Shown here: positions 54,834-64,000 of the stretch, one piece after another | How the letters are laid out: the number at the start of each line of letters is the position of its first letter | How positions within the stretch are numbered: the first letter of the stretch is position 1 | Origin: CAVRTM01 sp963696105 | GTDB taxonomy: Bacteria > Actinomycetota > Actinomycetes > Actinomycetales > Dermatophilaceae | NCBI GenBank assembly: GCA_963696105.1 | Contig: CAVOIP010000005.1 | Coordinates: forward strand, 1,488,001 to 1,552,000 | Direction of reading: 5' to 3' | Length of the DNA: 64,000 bases | Program-made: the position numbers and the translations under genes | Notes under the pieces: generated by a model | What the model saw: only the letters and a program-made list of their open reading frames with translations | What the model was told of the DNA's origin: nothing | Database searches by the model: none

Positions 54834-57706
54834 TCACCGGGTCGTGCGGGCCAGCAGCTCGGCGAGGTGGACGCCCCGGCGCTCGCCCAGCTGTTCGAGC
54901 TGGGTGCGGCAGGAGAAGCCGTCGGCCAGGACGACGGCTTCGGCGGGCAGGCCGGTCACCGCCGGCACCAGCTGCTGGCCGGCGATGGCCACCGAGACGT
55001 CGTGGTGGCCACGCTCCACGCCCCAGTTGCCGGCGAGGCCGCAGCACCCGCCGAGCCGGGTGACGCTCGCGCCGGCGTCGGCCAGCAGTGCCGCGTCGGC
55101 GGACCACCCCAGGACCGAGTGGTGGTGGCAGTGGGGCTGGGCGACGACCTCCACCCCGTCCAGGCGCGGTGGTGCCCACCCCGGCGTGCTGGTCAGCAGC
55201 TCCGCCAGCGTGCGCGTGCCCTTGGCGACCCGGGCGGCGGCGGGGTCGTCGAGGAGCTCGGTCGCGTCGCCGCGCAGCACGGCGGTGCAGGACGGTTCCA
55301 GCCCGACGACCGGGATGCCGGCGTCGACCAGCGGGACGAGGGTGTGCACGGTCCGGCTCAGGACGGCCCGTGCGGCGTCGAGCTGGCCGGTGGAGATCCA
55401 CGTCAGGGCGCAGCACGCGGGATCGGTCGGGACCTGCACGCGGTAGCCCGCGGCCTCCAGCACCCGCACCGCCGCCACCGCCACGTGCGGCGCGAAGTGG
55501 TCGGTGAACGAGTCCACCCAGAGCGCCACCGGGGCGCCGCCGGCCGCCGGCGGCTGGGTCCGTGCGGCCCACAGCTGCCCGAAGGTCCGGGGTGCGAACA
55601 TCGGCAGGGTGCGCCGCTGGTCCACGCCGGCCGTCCAGCGGGCGAGGCGACCGCCGAGGCGTGAGCCCATCACGGTGTTGACCGCGCGGGGCGCCCGCGC
55701 GGCCAGGTCGGCCCAGCGTGGCAGCTGCCCGAGCGCGTAGTGCGACCGGGGCCGCAGCCGCCCACGGTAGGTCTGGTGCAGCACCTCGGCCTTGTACGAC
55801 GCCATGTCCACGCCCGTGGGGCAGTCGCGGGAGCAGCCCTTGCAGGACAGGCAGAGGTCGAGCGCCTGGTGCACCTCCGGGGAGCGCCAGTCGTGCACCG
55901 GGCCGCCGGGCGCCAGCATCTCCTGGAGCACCCGCGCCCGGCCTCGCGTCGAGTCCTTCTCCTCCCGCGTGGCCGGGTAGGACGGGCACATCACCCCGCC
56001 GGTGGCCGAGAGGTCGGCGCGGCACTTGCCCACCCCCGTGCAGCGGTGGACCGCTGCGGCGAAGTCGCCCCCGTCGTGGACGTAGGCCAGGGCCAGGTCG
56101 TGCCGGTACGGCGCGACGGCGGCGACGCGCACGTCGGCGTCCAGCGGGGCGGGACGCACGAGCACCCCGGGGTTGAGCAGGTCCTGGGGGTCGAACAGGC
56201 CCTTGACCCGCTCGAACAGCGCGATCGCGTCAGCGGAGTACATGGTGCCCAGCAGCTCGCTCCGGGCCCGGCCGTCCCCGTGCTCACCCGACAGCGACCC
56301 GCCGTACCGGGCCACGAGCTCGGCGGCGTCCTGGACGAAGGCGCGGTAGGCCGCGCGGCCGCCGTCGGCCGGCGACGGGGCGGGCCGCCGGCCGAAGGGG
56401 AAGTCGATGCGGACGTGGACACACCCGTCGCCGAAGTGCCCGTAGGGCACTCCCTGCAGGTGGTGCTGTCGCAGCAGGTCCTCGAACTCCCTGAGGTAGG
56501 AACCGAGCTGGTCGACGGGGACGGCCGCATCCTCCCAGCCGGCGTGGGCGGGGCGTCCGTCACTGGTGCGTGCCGCGAGGCCCGCGCCGTCCTCGCGGAT
56601 CCGCCAGATGGCAGCTGCCTGAGCGGGGTCGGTCACAACGAGGTGGTCCAGCGCGCCGGAGTCGTCGACCACGCGCACGGCACGGGCGGCGAGCTCGTCG
56701 GCGTCGTCGCCGACGAGCTCGACGACGAGCCAGCCCTGCCCACGCGGCAGGTCGGGGACGACCGCGGCAGGGACGTCGCGCACCCGCTGGACGATGCGGG
56801 AGTCCAGCCCCTCGCAGGCAGTGGGCCCGTGCGGCAGGACGCCCGGTGTCGCGTCGGCGGCGTCGGCCATCGAGGGGTAGCCGAGCACGACCAGGCACCG
56901 CCTCGAGGGATCGGTGACCAGGCGCACGGTGGCGCCCAGGACGAGGGCGAGCGTCCCCTCGCTGCCGACCAGCGCCCGGGCCACGTCGAAGCCGCGCTCG
57001 GGCAGCAGGTGCTCGAGGGAGTAGCCGGACACCTGGCGCCCGAACCGGCCCAGCTCGGTGCGGATCGTGCCGAGGTCGGCGTCGACGATGCGGCGCAGCC
57101 GGGCGAGCAGGACGTCGGCGTGCGAGGCGTCGGCCCCGCCCGCAGCCGGTCCGAGCCGCAGCCGGGAGCCCGAGCCGGTCACGACATCCAGGCCGACGAC
57201 GTTGTCCGAGGTCCGCCCGTAGCCGAGCGCCCGGGACCCGCAGGCGTTGTTGCCGATCATCCCGCCGATGGTGCACCGGTTGGACGTGCTCGGGTCAGGG
57301 CCGAAACGCAGCCCGTGCGGCCTCGCCCGCGCCTGCAGCGCCGCCTGGACGACGCCGGGGTCGACCACCGCCAGGCGCGCCTCGGGGTCGACGTCGTGCA
57401 CGCGGTCCAGGTGGCGGCTGGTGTCGACGACGACGCCTGGGCCCACGGCATTGCCGGCGATCGAGGTGCCGGCTCCCCGGACGGTCAGCGGGATCCCGAG
57501 GCTGCGGCACACCTCGAGCGTCGCGACGATCTCGTCCGGGTGCCGGGGCACACGACGGCCCGGGGCAGGACGCGGTAGAGCGAGCCGTCGGAGGAGTAGA
57601 GCGCCCGGGTGAGCCCGGAGTCGTCGACGTCCCCGACCCCGGCGCGGTGCAGGGCCGCGAGCAGCTCGGCGCCGGCGTCGGCCGGCCGGCGGGAAGTCCC
57701 GGTCAC
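54834..57706 (-). CDS. FAD-linked oxidase / Fe-S fusion (D-2-hydroxyacid dehydrogenase, GlcD-GlcF type), one frameshift
   Basis: About 957 residues once one shift is ignored. The ATG at 57706 begins SRRPADAGAELLAALHRAG and runs to RAVVCP; a run of four C instead of five near 57549-57553 breaks the frame, and HPDEIVATLEVCRSLGIPL continues. Domains: FAD-binding PCMH (GAGTSIAGNAVGPGVVVD, TIGGMIGNNACGSRALGYG), C-terminal FAD-oxidase domain, then Fe-S clusters (CTGVGKCRADL, CLSCKGCSRDCPTGVDM) and a GlcF-like CCG domain (GGCCGLAGNWG). Such proteins oxidise D-lactate or D-2-hydroxyglutarate and pass electrons to the respiratory chain. It follows the transhydrogenase-type gene. Confidence 0.87.
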
Positions 57707-57901
57707 TCAGCCGACTCTAGGCGGCGGTCCCGCGCCCGTCGCGTCCGGAGGGCTTGGCGCCGGTGCGCAGGTCCGTGCCCGTGCGGTCGGCCGTGTGAGG
57801 GGCCGTGGCCCTGGGCCCCGGCTGCGGCAGGCCCGCGACGGTGTCGGCGCGGACGGGATCGCCACGGCGCAGCGGTGCTGCCTCCGAGCGGCACCGCCGG
57901 C

Positions 57902-59203
57902 TCACCAGAGGCTGAGCGAGCGACGGTAGATGCCGGCGATGTCGTCCTCGGTCACGGGCTTGGGAGCCGTGGCCAGCAGCCGCTGCTGCTTCATCGTGCC
58001 CTCGACCAGGTCGGGGATGTCGCCCTCGTCGTAGCCGACCGCGCCGATACCGTCCGGGATGTCGATGTCGCGCATGAGGGCGATGAGGACCGACGGCAGG
58101 AGCTCGGCGGGGTCGCCGGTCGGCTCGGCCCCCGGTGAGAGCAGCTGCGCCGCGCGCTGGTGCCGCTGCGGCGAGGCGTCGAAGGTGAACCGGAACGCCT
58201 CCGGCGCCGTCAGCGCGACCGACATGCCGTGCGGCACCATCGGTTCGTCCGCGGGGTAGTCCTTGGGGTGGAAGTCCTTGACCCGCCCCGCGATCGGGTA
58301 GGCGTTGGCGTGCGGGATGTGCACCCCGGCGTTGCCGAACCCCATCCCGGCGAAGGTGGCGGCCATGGCCATCTGTGACCGTGCCTCCTCGTCGTCGCCG
58401 TGGCTGCACGGCCCGGCGGAAGGAGTCCGCGAGCAGGCTCAGTGCCTTCTCACGACCACATGTCCGCGATCGGGTTGGAGCCGCAGTACGGCACCCGCTG
58501 CTCGGGCTGCTTGCGCTCGTACGTCGTGTAGGAGCGCGCGGTGTAGCTCTCGAGGGCATGGCACAGGATGTCCATGCCGGCCGCGGCGGTGACCCCCGCC
58601 GGCTGTGTCAGGGTCAGCGAGGGGTCGATGACCGCGAGCGACGGGGCGCAGCCGGACGTGGCTGATGCCCGTCTTCACCTTCTGCGCGAGCACGTCCATG
58701 ACGCAGATCGTGGTGCTCTCGGACCCGGTGCCCGTGGTGGTGGGGACCGCCACCAGCGGCTTCAGGGGGTTGACCGGCGCCCGGCCCCCGCCGACCGGCA
58801 CGTTGACGTAGTCCATCAGCTCGCCGGGGTTGGTCGTCAGGAGGTTCATCGCCTTGGCGGTGTCGATGCTCGAGCCGCCGCCCACCGCCACGAAGGCGTC
58901 CCACGGCCCGGAGTCGCGGGCGAAGTCGATCGCGCGCTGCAGGCTCTCGTCGGTGGGCTCCACGTGGCTGCCGGCGAAGACCTGCGCCTCGATGCCGAAG
59001 GAGCCCATCTGCTCGGCGACCCGCTGCGGGTGGCCGGTGGCCGACACGCCCGGGTCGGTGACGACCAGCACCCGCTTGGCTCCGGTCAGGCTGAGGTCGT
59101 AGCCGATCTCGTCCGCGGCGCCGGCACCGAACTTGAGCTGCGGGGCGCCGTAGGTGAAGACGCTCTCGGGGTCGGCCGGCTGGTGGGTGGCGGGCGTGGT
59201 CAT
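57902..59203 (-). CDS. Iron-containing alcohol dehydrogenase, hydroxyacid-oxoacid transhydrogenase type, three frameshifts
   Basis: About 430 residues across three one-base shifts (near 58643, 58450 and 58405). The start FTYGAPQLKFGAGAADEIG leads to NAD-binding VGGGSSIDTAKAMNLL and PTTTGTGSESTT, then LAVIDPSLTLTQPAGVTAAAGMDILCHALESYT (metal ligands Asp and His) and AGMGFGNAGVHIPHANAYPIAG with further His ligands. YPADEPMVPHGMSVALTAPEAF is characteristic of the ADHFE1-like transhydrogenases, which couple 4-hydroxybutyrate oxidation to reduction of 2-oxoglutarate to D-2-hydroxyglutarate. ATG 59203 follows AAGGAGG. The next gene downstream could reoxidise the product. Confidence 0.85.
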
Positions 59204-59553
59204 CGCCCCTCCTTCGTCGTGGCGGACGGGCTGGGGGACGTCCGGCAGGACGCCCTCGAGGTGAGCGCCGTTGAAGGGCCCCGGTCGAGCAGCAACCATG
59301 TGAGGTCGCAGCTCATCGCGCGGCGGTCGAGTACGAGCACCGTCCTCGCCAAGCCATGGGAACCCCTGTCGCGTGCGTCGCACTCCATTGTCCCGGCCGA
59401 CTCTCGCAGGCCGTCCCCGGCCGGTCAATGGATCCGCAGGCTCGCCCCCGGACGTGCCGTGCCGTGGTGTCCGGCGCCGCCTGCCGGCGTGGAGGAGGCG
59501 TGGGCTACCTTGCGTCCGGGGTCGTCCGGCCTCCTCAGCGCTGGAGGTCTCAG
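59204..59553. other. Divergent intergenic region (350 bp)
   Basis: Between the iron dehydrogenase and the alpha/beta hydrolase. Open frames here lack protein character. It must hold both promoters, but no clear hexamers or palindromes stand out. Confidence 0.5.
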
Positions 59554-60504
59554 GTGGGCACGAGCAAGGTGGCGGCATCGTTCCGGGTCGAGCGTCCCGG
59601 GGGCGACCTGGAGGTGCACGACCTGACCCGCCCGGCGGACGCCGGGCGCGAGGGCAGCCCGCCCGCCCTGGTTCTCGCGGCACACGGCATCACCGCCAAC
59701 GCCCTGTCCTGGCAGCCGGTCGCGGACGAGGTGTCCCGGCGGTCGAGCCCGACGGCGGTGCGGTTCCTCGCTCCCGACCTCCGGGGCCGCGCCGGCAGCC
59801 GGGAGCTGCAGGGGCCTTGGGGCCTCGGCGCGCACGTCGACGACCTGATGGCGGTCGCCGACGCCGCCGGTGCCGAGCGCGTCGTCCTGCTGGGCCACTC
59901 GATGGGGGCCTTCATCGCCGCACTGGCCGCGGCGCGCCACCCCGGCCGGGTCCGCGCCGCGGTCCTGGTCGACGGTGGCCTGGCGTTCCCCACGCCGCCC
60001 GGTACCGACGTCGACGCCATGCTGCACGCGGTGATCGGCCCGGCCATGGCCCGGCTGTCGATGCGGTTCGCCGACGAGCAGGCCTACCTCGACTTCTGGC
60101 GCGAGCACCCGGCGCTCCAGGAGACGTTCGCCTCGCCCGCCGGGGACGCCCTGAGTGCCTACCTGCTGCACGACCTCGTCCGCGACGGTGACGCGTGGGT
60201 CAGCTCGTGCGTCCCGGACGCCGTCCGTGCCGACGGGGCCGACGTGCTGTCCGACGCGGAGGTGCACCGCGCCGTGCACGTCGCGGCCGCGGCCGAGGTC
60301 CCGGTCGAGCACCTCTGGGCCGCGCGCGGGATGCTCGACGAGGACCAGGGGCTGTACGACGAGTCGCGGCTGGCCGCACTCGACGTGCCCCCGTCGGTCC
60401 GGGTCACGGCGGTGCCCGGCGTGAACCACTACACCGTCCTGCTCGGGCCCGCGGGCGTGCAGTCGGTGGCTGACGCGGTCGGGCGCGCGTTGGCCTGCGG
60501 CTGA
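59554..60504 (+). CDS. Alpha/beta hydrolase
   Basis: A 316-residue alpha/beta-hydrolase-fold enzyme with oxyanion HG in LVLAAHGITANALSWQP, LAPDLRGRAGS, the nucleophile elbow GHSMG (Ser about 112) and the terminal His in VPGVNHYTVLL. GTG 59554 follows CTGGAGG; the longer frame upstream has no domain content. The substrate is not readable; the fold covers esterases, epoxide hydrolases and C-C hydrolases. Confidence 0.88.
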   Translation: MGTSKVAASFRVERPGGDLEVHDLTRPADAGREGSPPALVLAAHGITANALSWQPVADEVSRRSSPTAVRFLAPDLRGRAGSRELQGPWGLGAHVDDLMAVADAAGAERVVLLGHSMGAFIAALAAARHPGRVRAAVLVDGGLAFPTPPGTDVDAMLHAVIGPAMARLSMRFADEQAYLDFWREHPALQETFASPAGDALSAYLLHDLVRDGDAWVSSCVPDAVRADGADVLSDAEVHRAVHVAAAAEVPVEHLWAARGMLDEDQGLYDESRLAALDVPPSVRVTAVPGVNHYTVLLGPAGVQSVADAVGRALACG

Positions 60505-60657
60505 CCTGCGGGGTGCGGCGCTGCCCGCGACGGTCCCGCCACGCCCGGGCGGCGACCTCACCTGGTGTCTCCGATTTCCTCCGCACGTCGAGCCGGGCGC
60601 AGCGCGCCTTCAGGCACCGAGGGCGCGCCGTCGGCCTGCTAGGGCAGCATCCGCCCC

Positions 60658-61081
60658 GTGAACCGCCTGACGACAACAACCGGCAAGGCCGACGCGGCAC
60701 TGGACCAGCTGCTCAGCGACGAGTTGGACACGTTCAACGCGTCCGCAACTCCCGACGTCGCTGCCGCCGAGGAGCTCACCGTCCCAATGGAGGAGGACGA
60801 AGAGCTGGTCGCGGGTGTTTCCGGGTGGACCTGGGGGGCGGGCTGCCGGCATCGGGATGTCCTGGGTCCGGGAGGATCGGCGAGAAACCGGCGTCGGGGC
60901 GCGCCTCGTCGCGGCGTTCGAGAGCGAGGCTGTCGCCCGTGGCTGCACGCACGTGTTCGTCACGTCCTTCACCTTCCAGGCCCCGGGGTTCTACCAGCGC
61001 TTGGGCTACGAGGAGATCGTCCGCTGGGGATCGGTTACGACGCCGGGTCGGGATGATGTGCACACGCGGAAAGAGCTCTGA
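60658..61081 (+). CDS. GNAT-family N-acetyltransferase, one frameshift
   Basis: About 140 residues. The first part reads LLSDELDTFNASATPDVAAAEELTV...LVAGVSGWTWG; a shift near 60833-60842 in a run of six G moves to AGIGMSWVREDRRETGVGARLVAAFESEAVARGCTHVFVTSFTFQAPGFYQRLGYEE. The latter holds the acetyl-CoA-binding R-x-x-G-x-G/A-like loop and the typical FYQRLGYE ending. Start is a GTG at 60658. The substrate is unknown. Confidence 0.78.
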
Positions 61082-61159
61082 CGCGCCGCGTTCCGTTCCT
61101 GCCGGGCACAGGGTCGAACAACGCGGAGTCGGCAGTCACGGCCACCTGGACACCACCGG

Positions 61160-61567
61160 TCAGAGGGTGAACGTGATCCTGTTGCCGCTTGCGTGGCGTT
61201 CCAGGACCCAGGTCCGCGACAGCTCGGCGATGATGTGCAGCCCGAAGCCGCTGGTCTGACCGTCCGCCGGCGCCGGCGACGGCGGCGCGGGGGAGAAGGC
61301 CGGGCCGTGGTCCGAGACCGATGCCACGGTGGCGTCCGCGGTCAGGACGACGTCGACGGTGATCAGGTCACGCGGGCTCGTCGCGGCGTGCCGGACGGCG
61401 TTGGTGACCGCCTCGCTCAGCAGCAGCTCGAGCGCGGTGCCGTCGCGACCGTCACCGGTGCTGTGGCACCAGGCTCGTGCCAGGGCGCGGGCCGCAGCGG
61501 CCGAGTGCGGGGTGGAGGGGAGCTGGACCGAGTAGTGCAACGCATCCGGCGTCGCCGGCTCATCCAT
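61160..61567 (-). CDS. Anti-sigma-factor-like ATP-binding (HATPase) protein
   Basis: A 135-residue single GHKL ATPase domain of the RsbW/SpoIIAB-like class widespread in actinobacteria: N box LLLSEAVTNAVRHAA, G1 VSDHGPAF and G2 GFGLHIIAELS. Such proteins act as anti-sigma kinases or switch partners. No anti-anti-sigma or sigma gene is adjacent. ATG 61567 follows GGAGGGGG. Confidence 0.88.
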   Translation of the reverse strand: MDEPATPDALHYSVQLPSTPHSAAAARALARAWCHSTGDGRDGTALELLLSEAVTNAVRHAATSPRDLITVDVVLTADATVASVSDHGPAFSPAPPSPAPADGQTSGFGLHIIAELSRTWVLERHASGNRITFTL

Positions 61568-61814
61568 GTCCGCCCCCTCCGTCACCGGCTGCCGCCGGCC
61601 CGTGAGTCCCCAGTTCCGGCCGCGTCCCCCGTGGCCACCGCCTTGACCCCGGCTTGGACGATTCCGGACGAGATCCTGACGCGAGCGGCAGTCAACCACC
61701 CGCGATCGCTTCCAGCAAGGCGCCGCTGGCGACGTTTGCCGCCGGTGCCGCCCGGCCCGCGGCGCCGGCCTCGGGGACGCCGGCTCACGCACGTCCCGGA
61801 CGCGTCTGCGCCCG

Positions 61815-62482
61815 TCACCGGCTCACGCCGGTGCCGTGCCGCCGGGGAGGGTTCGGGGACCGCCCTGTCGGCCCGGGGTCGGCGGCGAGCCGCAGCCGCA
61901 CGGCGTCGGCGCCCTCCGCCTCGGCCAGCGCCAGGTCGAGCGCCGCGGCGGCCTGCTCCAGCCGTGGGACCCACCGGTCCTGCACCGCCCGCAGGCGGAA
62001 GCGGGTCGCCGCCACCTCCTCGTCCAGCGCCCGAGCCGCCCCCAGGGCCACCGCCGCGTCCACCGCGGCCGACAGGGCCTGGCGGTAGGCCACCGTGGCG
62101 CAGAGCACGGCCGAGGTCGCGGGCAGCGCGCCTCCGTGCCGGGACCGGGGGGCAGCTCGACGCGGGCCCCGCTCGGGAACCGCGCTCCCATGACCGCCGA
62201 CCACGTCACGTCCACGCGCGCGTCGGCGTCGCCGTACGGCTGGTGCAGCGCGTCGCTGCCGGCGAGCAGCGCCGCCCGGAGCGCCCACTCCTCGGCGCCG
62301 GCCAGGACGTGTCCCCAGCGCAGCGTCGCCGCCTCCGCGTTGGCCCGGAACCGCTCCCGCTCCGGGCGCAGGATGCGCAGCTTGCGGTCCAGCAGCGAGG
62401 CGCCGTGCCGGGCGGTCTGTAGCCGCCGGGACAGCCAGGTGCGCCCGGCGCGCCCGGGCGGCACTCCCCGGATGCCCTTCAC
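61815..62482 (-). CDS. ntpD: V-type ATPase subunit D, frameshifted
   Basis: Central-stalk subunit of about 220 residues. Start VKGIRGVPPGRAGRTWLSRRLQTARHGASLLDRKLRIL is a typical subunit D helix; the frame shifts near 62140 to SAVLCATVAYRQALSAAVDAAVALGAARALDEEVAATRFRLRAVQDRWVPRLEQ, the C-terminal helix of the rotor coiled coil. Its GTG overlaps the subunit B stop (GTGA). Together they would form the rotary core A3B3D. Confidence 0.82.
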
Positions 62483-63898
62483 GGTGCCGGCCCGGACGGC
62501 GCCCAGGAGGCGTCCAGCTGCTCGGGAGAGAGCATCGACAGCTCCCGTCGGGGCAGGACCGACAGCACCTGCCACGCGCGGGCGAGGCTCTCGTCCAGGC
62601 TCCGGAGCTCGTCCCGTCGCTGGTCGAGCAGCACGGCGCTGAACATCTCGGCGAACCGCAGGTAGCGGCGGTCGGTGACCCCGAGCGCGCCCTCGCCGAC
62701 CAGCTCGGCCAGCTCGCCGACCTGCCGGGCGTGGGCGAGGGCGGCCAGCGAGCTGGGCGGCGACGTCCAGGTGGTCGGCGCGGGTGCGGCCCGGCCCGGC
62801 GCCGTGGCGCATCAGCCGGGACAGCGACGACAGCGGGTCGACCGGCGGGTAGATCCCGCGGGCGCGCCGCCTCGGCCGGACAGGACGACCTGGCCCTCGG
62901 TGATGTAGCCGGTCAGGTCGGGCACCGGGTGGGTGATGTCGCCGGCGGGCATCGTCAGCACCGGCAGCAGCGTCACCGAGCCCGGGCCCCCGCGGATCCG
63001 TCCGCAGCGTTCGTACAGCGAGGCCAGGTCGCTGTAGAGGTAGCCGGGGTAGGCCCGCCGCGCCGGGATCTCACCGCGTGCGGCGGACACCTCGCGCAGC
63101 GCCTCGCAGTAGCTGGTCATGTCCGCCATGACGACCAGCACGTGGCGGCCCAGCCCGAAGGCGAGGTGCTCGGCCACGGTGAGCGCGATCCGCGGGGTGA
63201 GCAGGCGCTCGATCGACCGGCTCGTCGGCGGTGTTGAGCAGCAGCACGAGCTCGCCTGCGGCGGAACGCTCTTCGAGGGCGTCGCGGACCGCGGCGGCGT
63301 CGGCGTGCGTCAGGCCCATTCCCGCGAAGACGACGCTGAACGGCTCGCCGCCCGGCCGATGCCTGCGCCGCGATCTGCGCGGCCAGCTCGAGGTGCGGCA
63401 GCCCCGCCACCGAGAAGACCGGCAGCTTCTGGCCGCGGACCAGCGTGGTCAGCGCGTCGATCACCGACGATGCCGGTGAGCACCGGCTCCGACGGGCGGC
63501 TCGCGGCGCACGGGGTTGAGCGGGAGCGCCGGCGACGGCGGCGGTCGGCGTCGCCGAGGACCGGCGGCCCGCCGTCGACCGGCTCGCCGCGGCCGTTGCA
63601 GACGCGGCCCAGCCACGCCGTCGCCGACCGGGACCCGCAGCGGCGCAGCCGTCGAAGGACACCCGCGTGGCCGCCGGGCTCGACACCGGCGGTGCCCTCG
63701 AGCACCTGCGACGACGGCCAGGTCCTCGGTCCACCTCGAGCACCAGGCCGTGCCGGATCTCCCCTGTCCCCAACCGGATGTCGCGCGAACTCGTCCCAGC
63801 CGACACCGCTGCACGCCGCGCACCACCAGGAGCGGACCGCTGCAGCTCGCTCGGTGCCGCTGTGCTCGACGCGCGGCCATCCAGGCGCCGGTCGTCAC
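62479..63898 (-). CDS. ntpB: V-type ATPase subunit B, several frameshifts
   Basis: About 470 residues, readable only by joining several frames. Pieces in order: GPLLVVRGVQ, RHGLVLEVDEDLAVV, GDGWLGRVCNGRGEPVDGGPPV, DALTTLVRGQKLPVFSVAGLPHLELAAQIAAQA, HVLVVMADMTSYCEALREVSAARGEIPARRAYPGYLYSDLASLYERCGRIRG and DITHPVPDLTGYITEGQVVLS. These are hallmark V/A-type subunit B segments (the non-catalytic nucleotide site lacks a P-loop). Start GTG 63898 overlaps the upstream stop. The many shifts suggest poor consensus here. Confidence 0.82.
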
Positions 63899-64000
63899 GG
63901 CAACGCCTCCAGCTGGGCGAGGACGGCGTCCCGCGCAGCGGCCGCCGCGCGCCGGGCGCCCTCCCCGTCGCCGGCAACCGTCTCCCGGGCGCGCAGGACC
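63895..64000 (-). CDS. C-terminal end of upstream gene, probably V-type ATPase subunit A (partial)
   Basis: The last 34 codons of a gene that continues past the window end. The peptide ends AARDAVLAQLEALP and the stop overlaps the ntpB start (GTGA). Helical character and gene order A-B-D fit subunit A, but no diagnostic motif lies within the window. Confidence 0.5.
   Translation of the reverse strand, partial: VLRARETVAGDGEGARRAAAAARDAVLAQLEALP

Noticed and set aside
52062..59203. One single operon from the iron dehydrogenase to the ABM gene
   Set aside because: The plus-strand nuclease-like gene and a 286-bp regulatory gap interrupt it; two separate transcripts are more likely.

Overview
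The window is very GC-rich, uses GTG starts often, and carries actinobacterial signatures: a LacI-controlled sugar ABC operon, an ANTAR regulator, a standalone LigD-type polymerase, an IS256 remnant and a V-type ATPase operon. It is best read as the chromosome of a high-GC Actinomycetota (aerobic heterotroph; genus not determinable). No rRNA or CRISPR array was seen. One tRNA gene (Lys-UUU) is present.

Layout. 0-9.3 kb: oligosaccharide utilisation (GH13, GH2, LacI, ABC importer, GH43 lipoprotein) with two matching LacI-type operators. 9.4-11.5 kb: a lone ABC ATPase, a PAS-ANTAR regulator and tRNA-Lys. 11.5-21.35 kb: an accessory interval between two perfect 25-bp direct repeats, the left one covering the 5' end of tRNA-Lys. 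It holds an HsdR N-terminal fragment, a GntR-glycerate kinase-NCS1 permease-C69 peptidase set, IS remnants, three genes of unknown function and about 1.8 kb without convincing genes. 21.6-28.6 kb: cupin, LigD-type polymerase, FMN reductase, methyltransferase plus UvrA-like ABC protein, glyoxalase-fold protein and AraC regulator. 28.65-37.9 kb: DeoR regulator and a seven-gene operon matching the threitol/erythritol catabolic scheme (ABC importer, zinc dehydrogenase, DhaK-DhaL kinase, RpiB-type isomerase, SDR). 37.9-41.2 kb: acyltransferase and an arsenic cluster (arsI, arsR, acr3, arsC). 41.4-48.6 kb: four phosphoester or lipid hydrolases in a row. 48.8-54.8 kb: zinc alcohol dehydrogenases, a cell-wall hydrolase-like protein, IclR and a nuclease-fold protein. 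54.8-59.2 kb: an FAD/Fe-S D-2-hydroxyacid dehydrogenase next to an iron dehydrogenase of the hydroxyacid-oxoacid transhydrogenase type. 59.5-64 kb: alpha/beta hydrolase, GNAT, anti-sigma-like ATPase, and V-type ATPase subunits D, B and the end of an upstream gene (probably A).

Main cautions. At least eight otherwise well-conserved genes are broken by single-base shifts, several of them in short G or C runs, and the density rises after 57 kb. This looks more like consensus indel error than mass gene decay, so those genes are annotated across the shift. The most interesting signals are the tRNA-5'-end repeat pair bounding an island without a visible integrase, the transhydrogenase/D-2-hydroxyacid dehydrogenase pair, the regulator-operator pairs readable from the DNA, and the unexplained genes inside the island.
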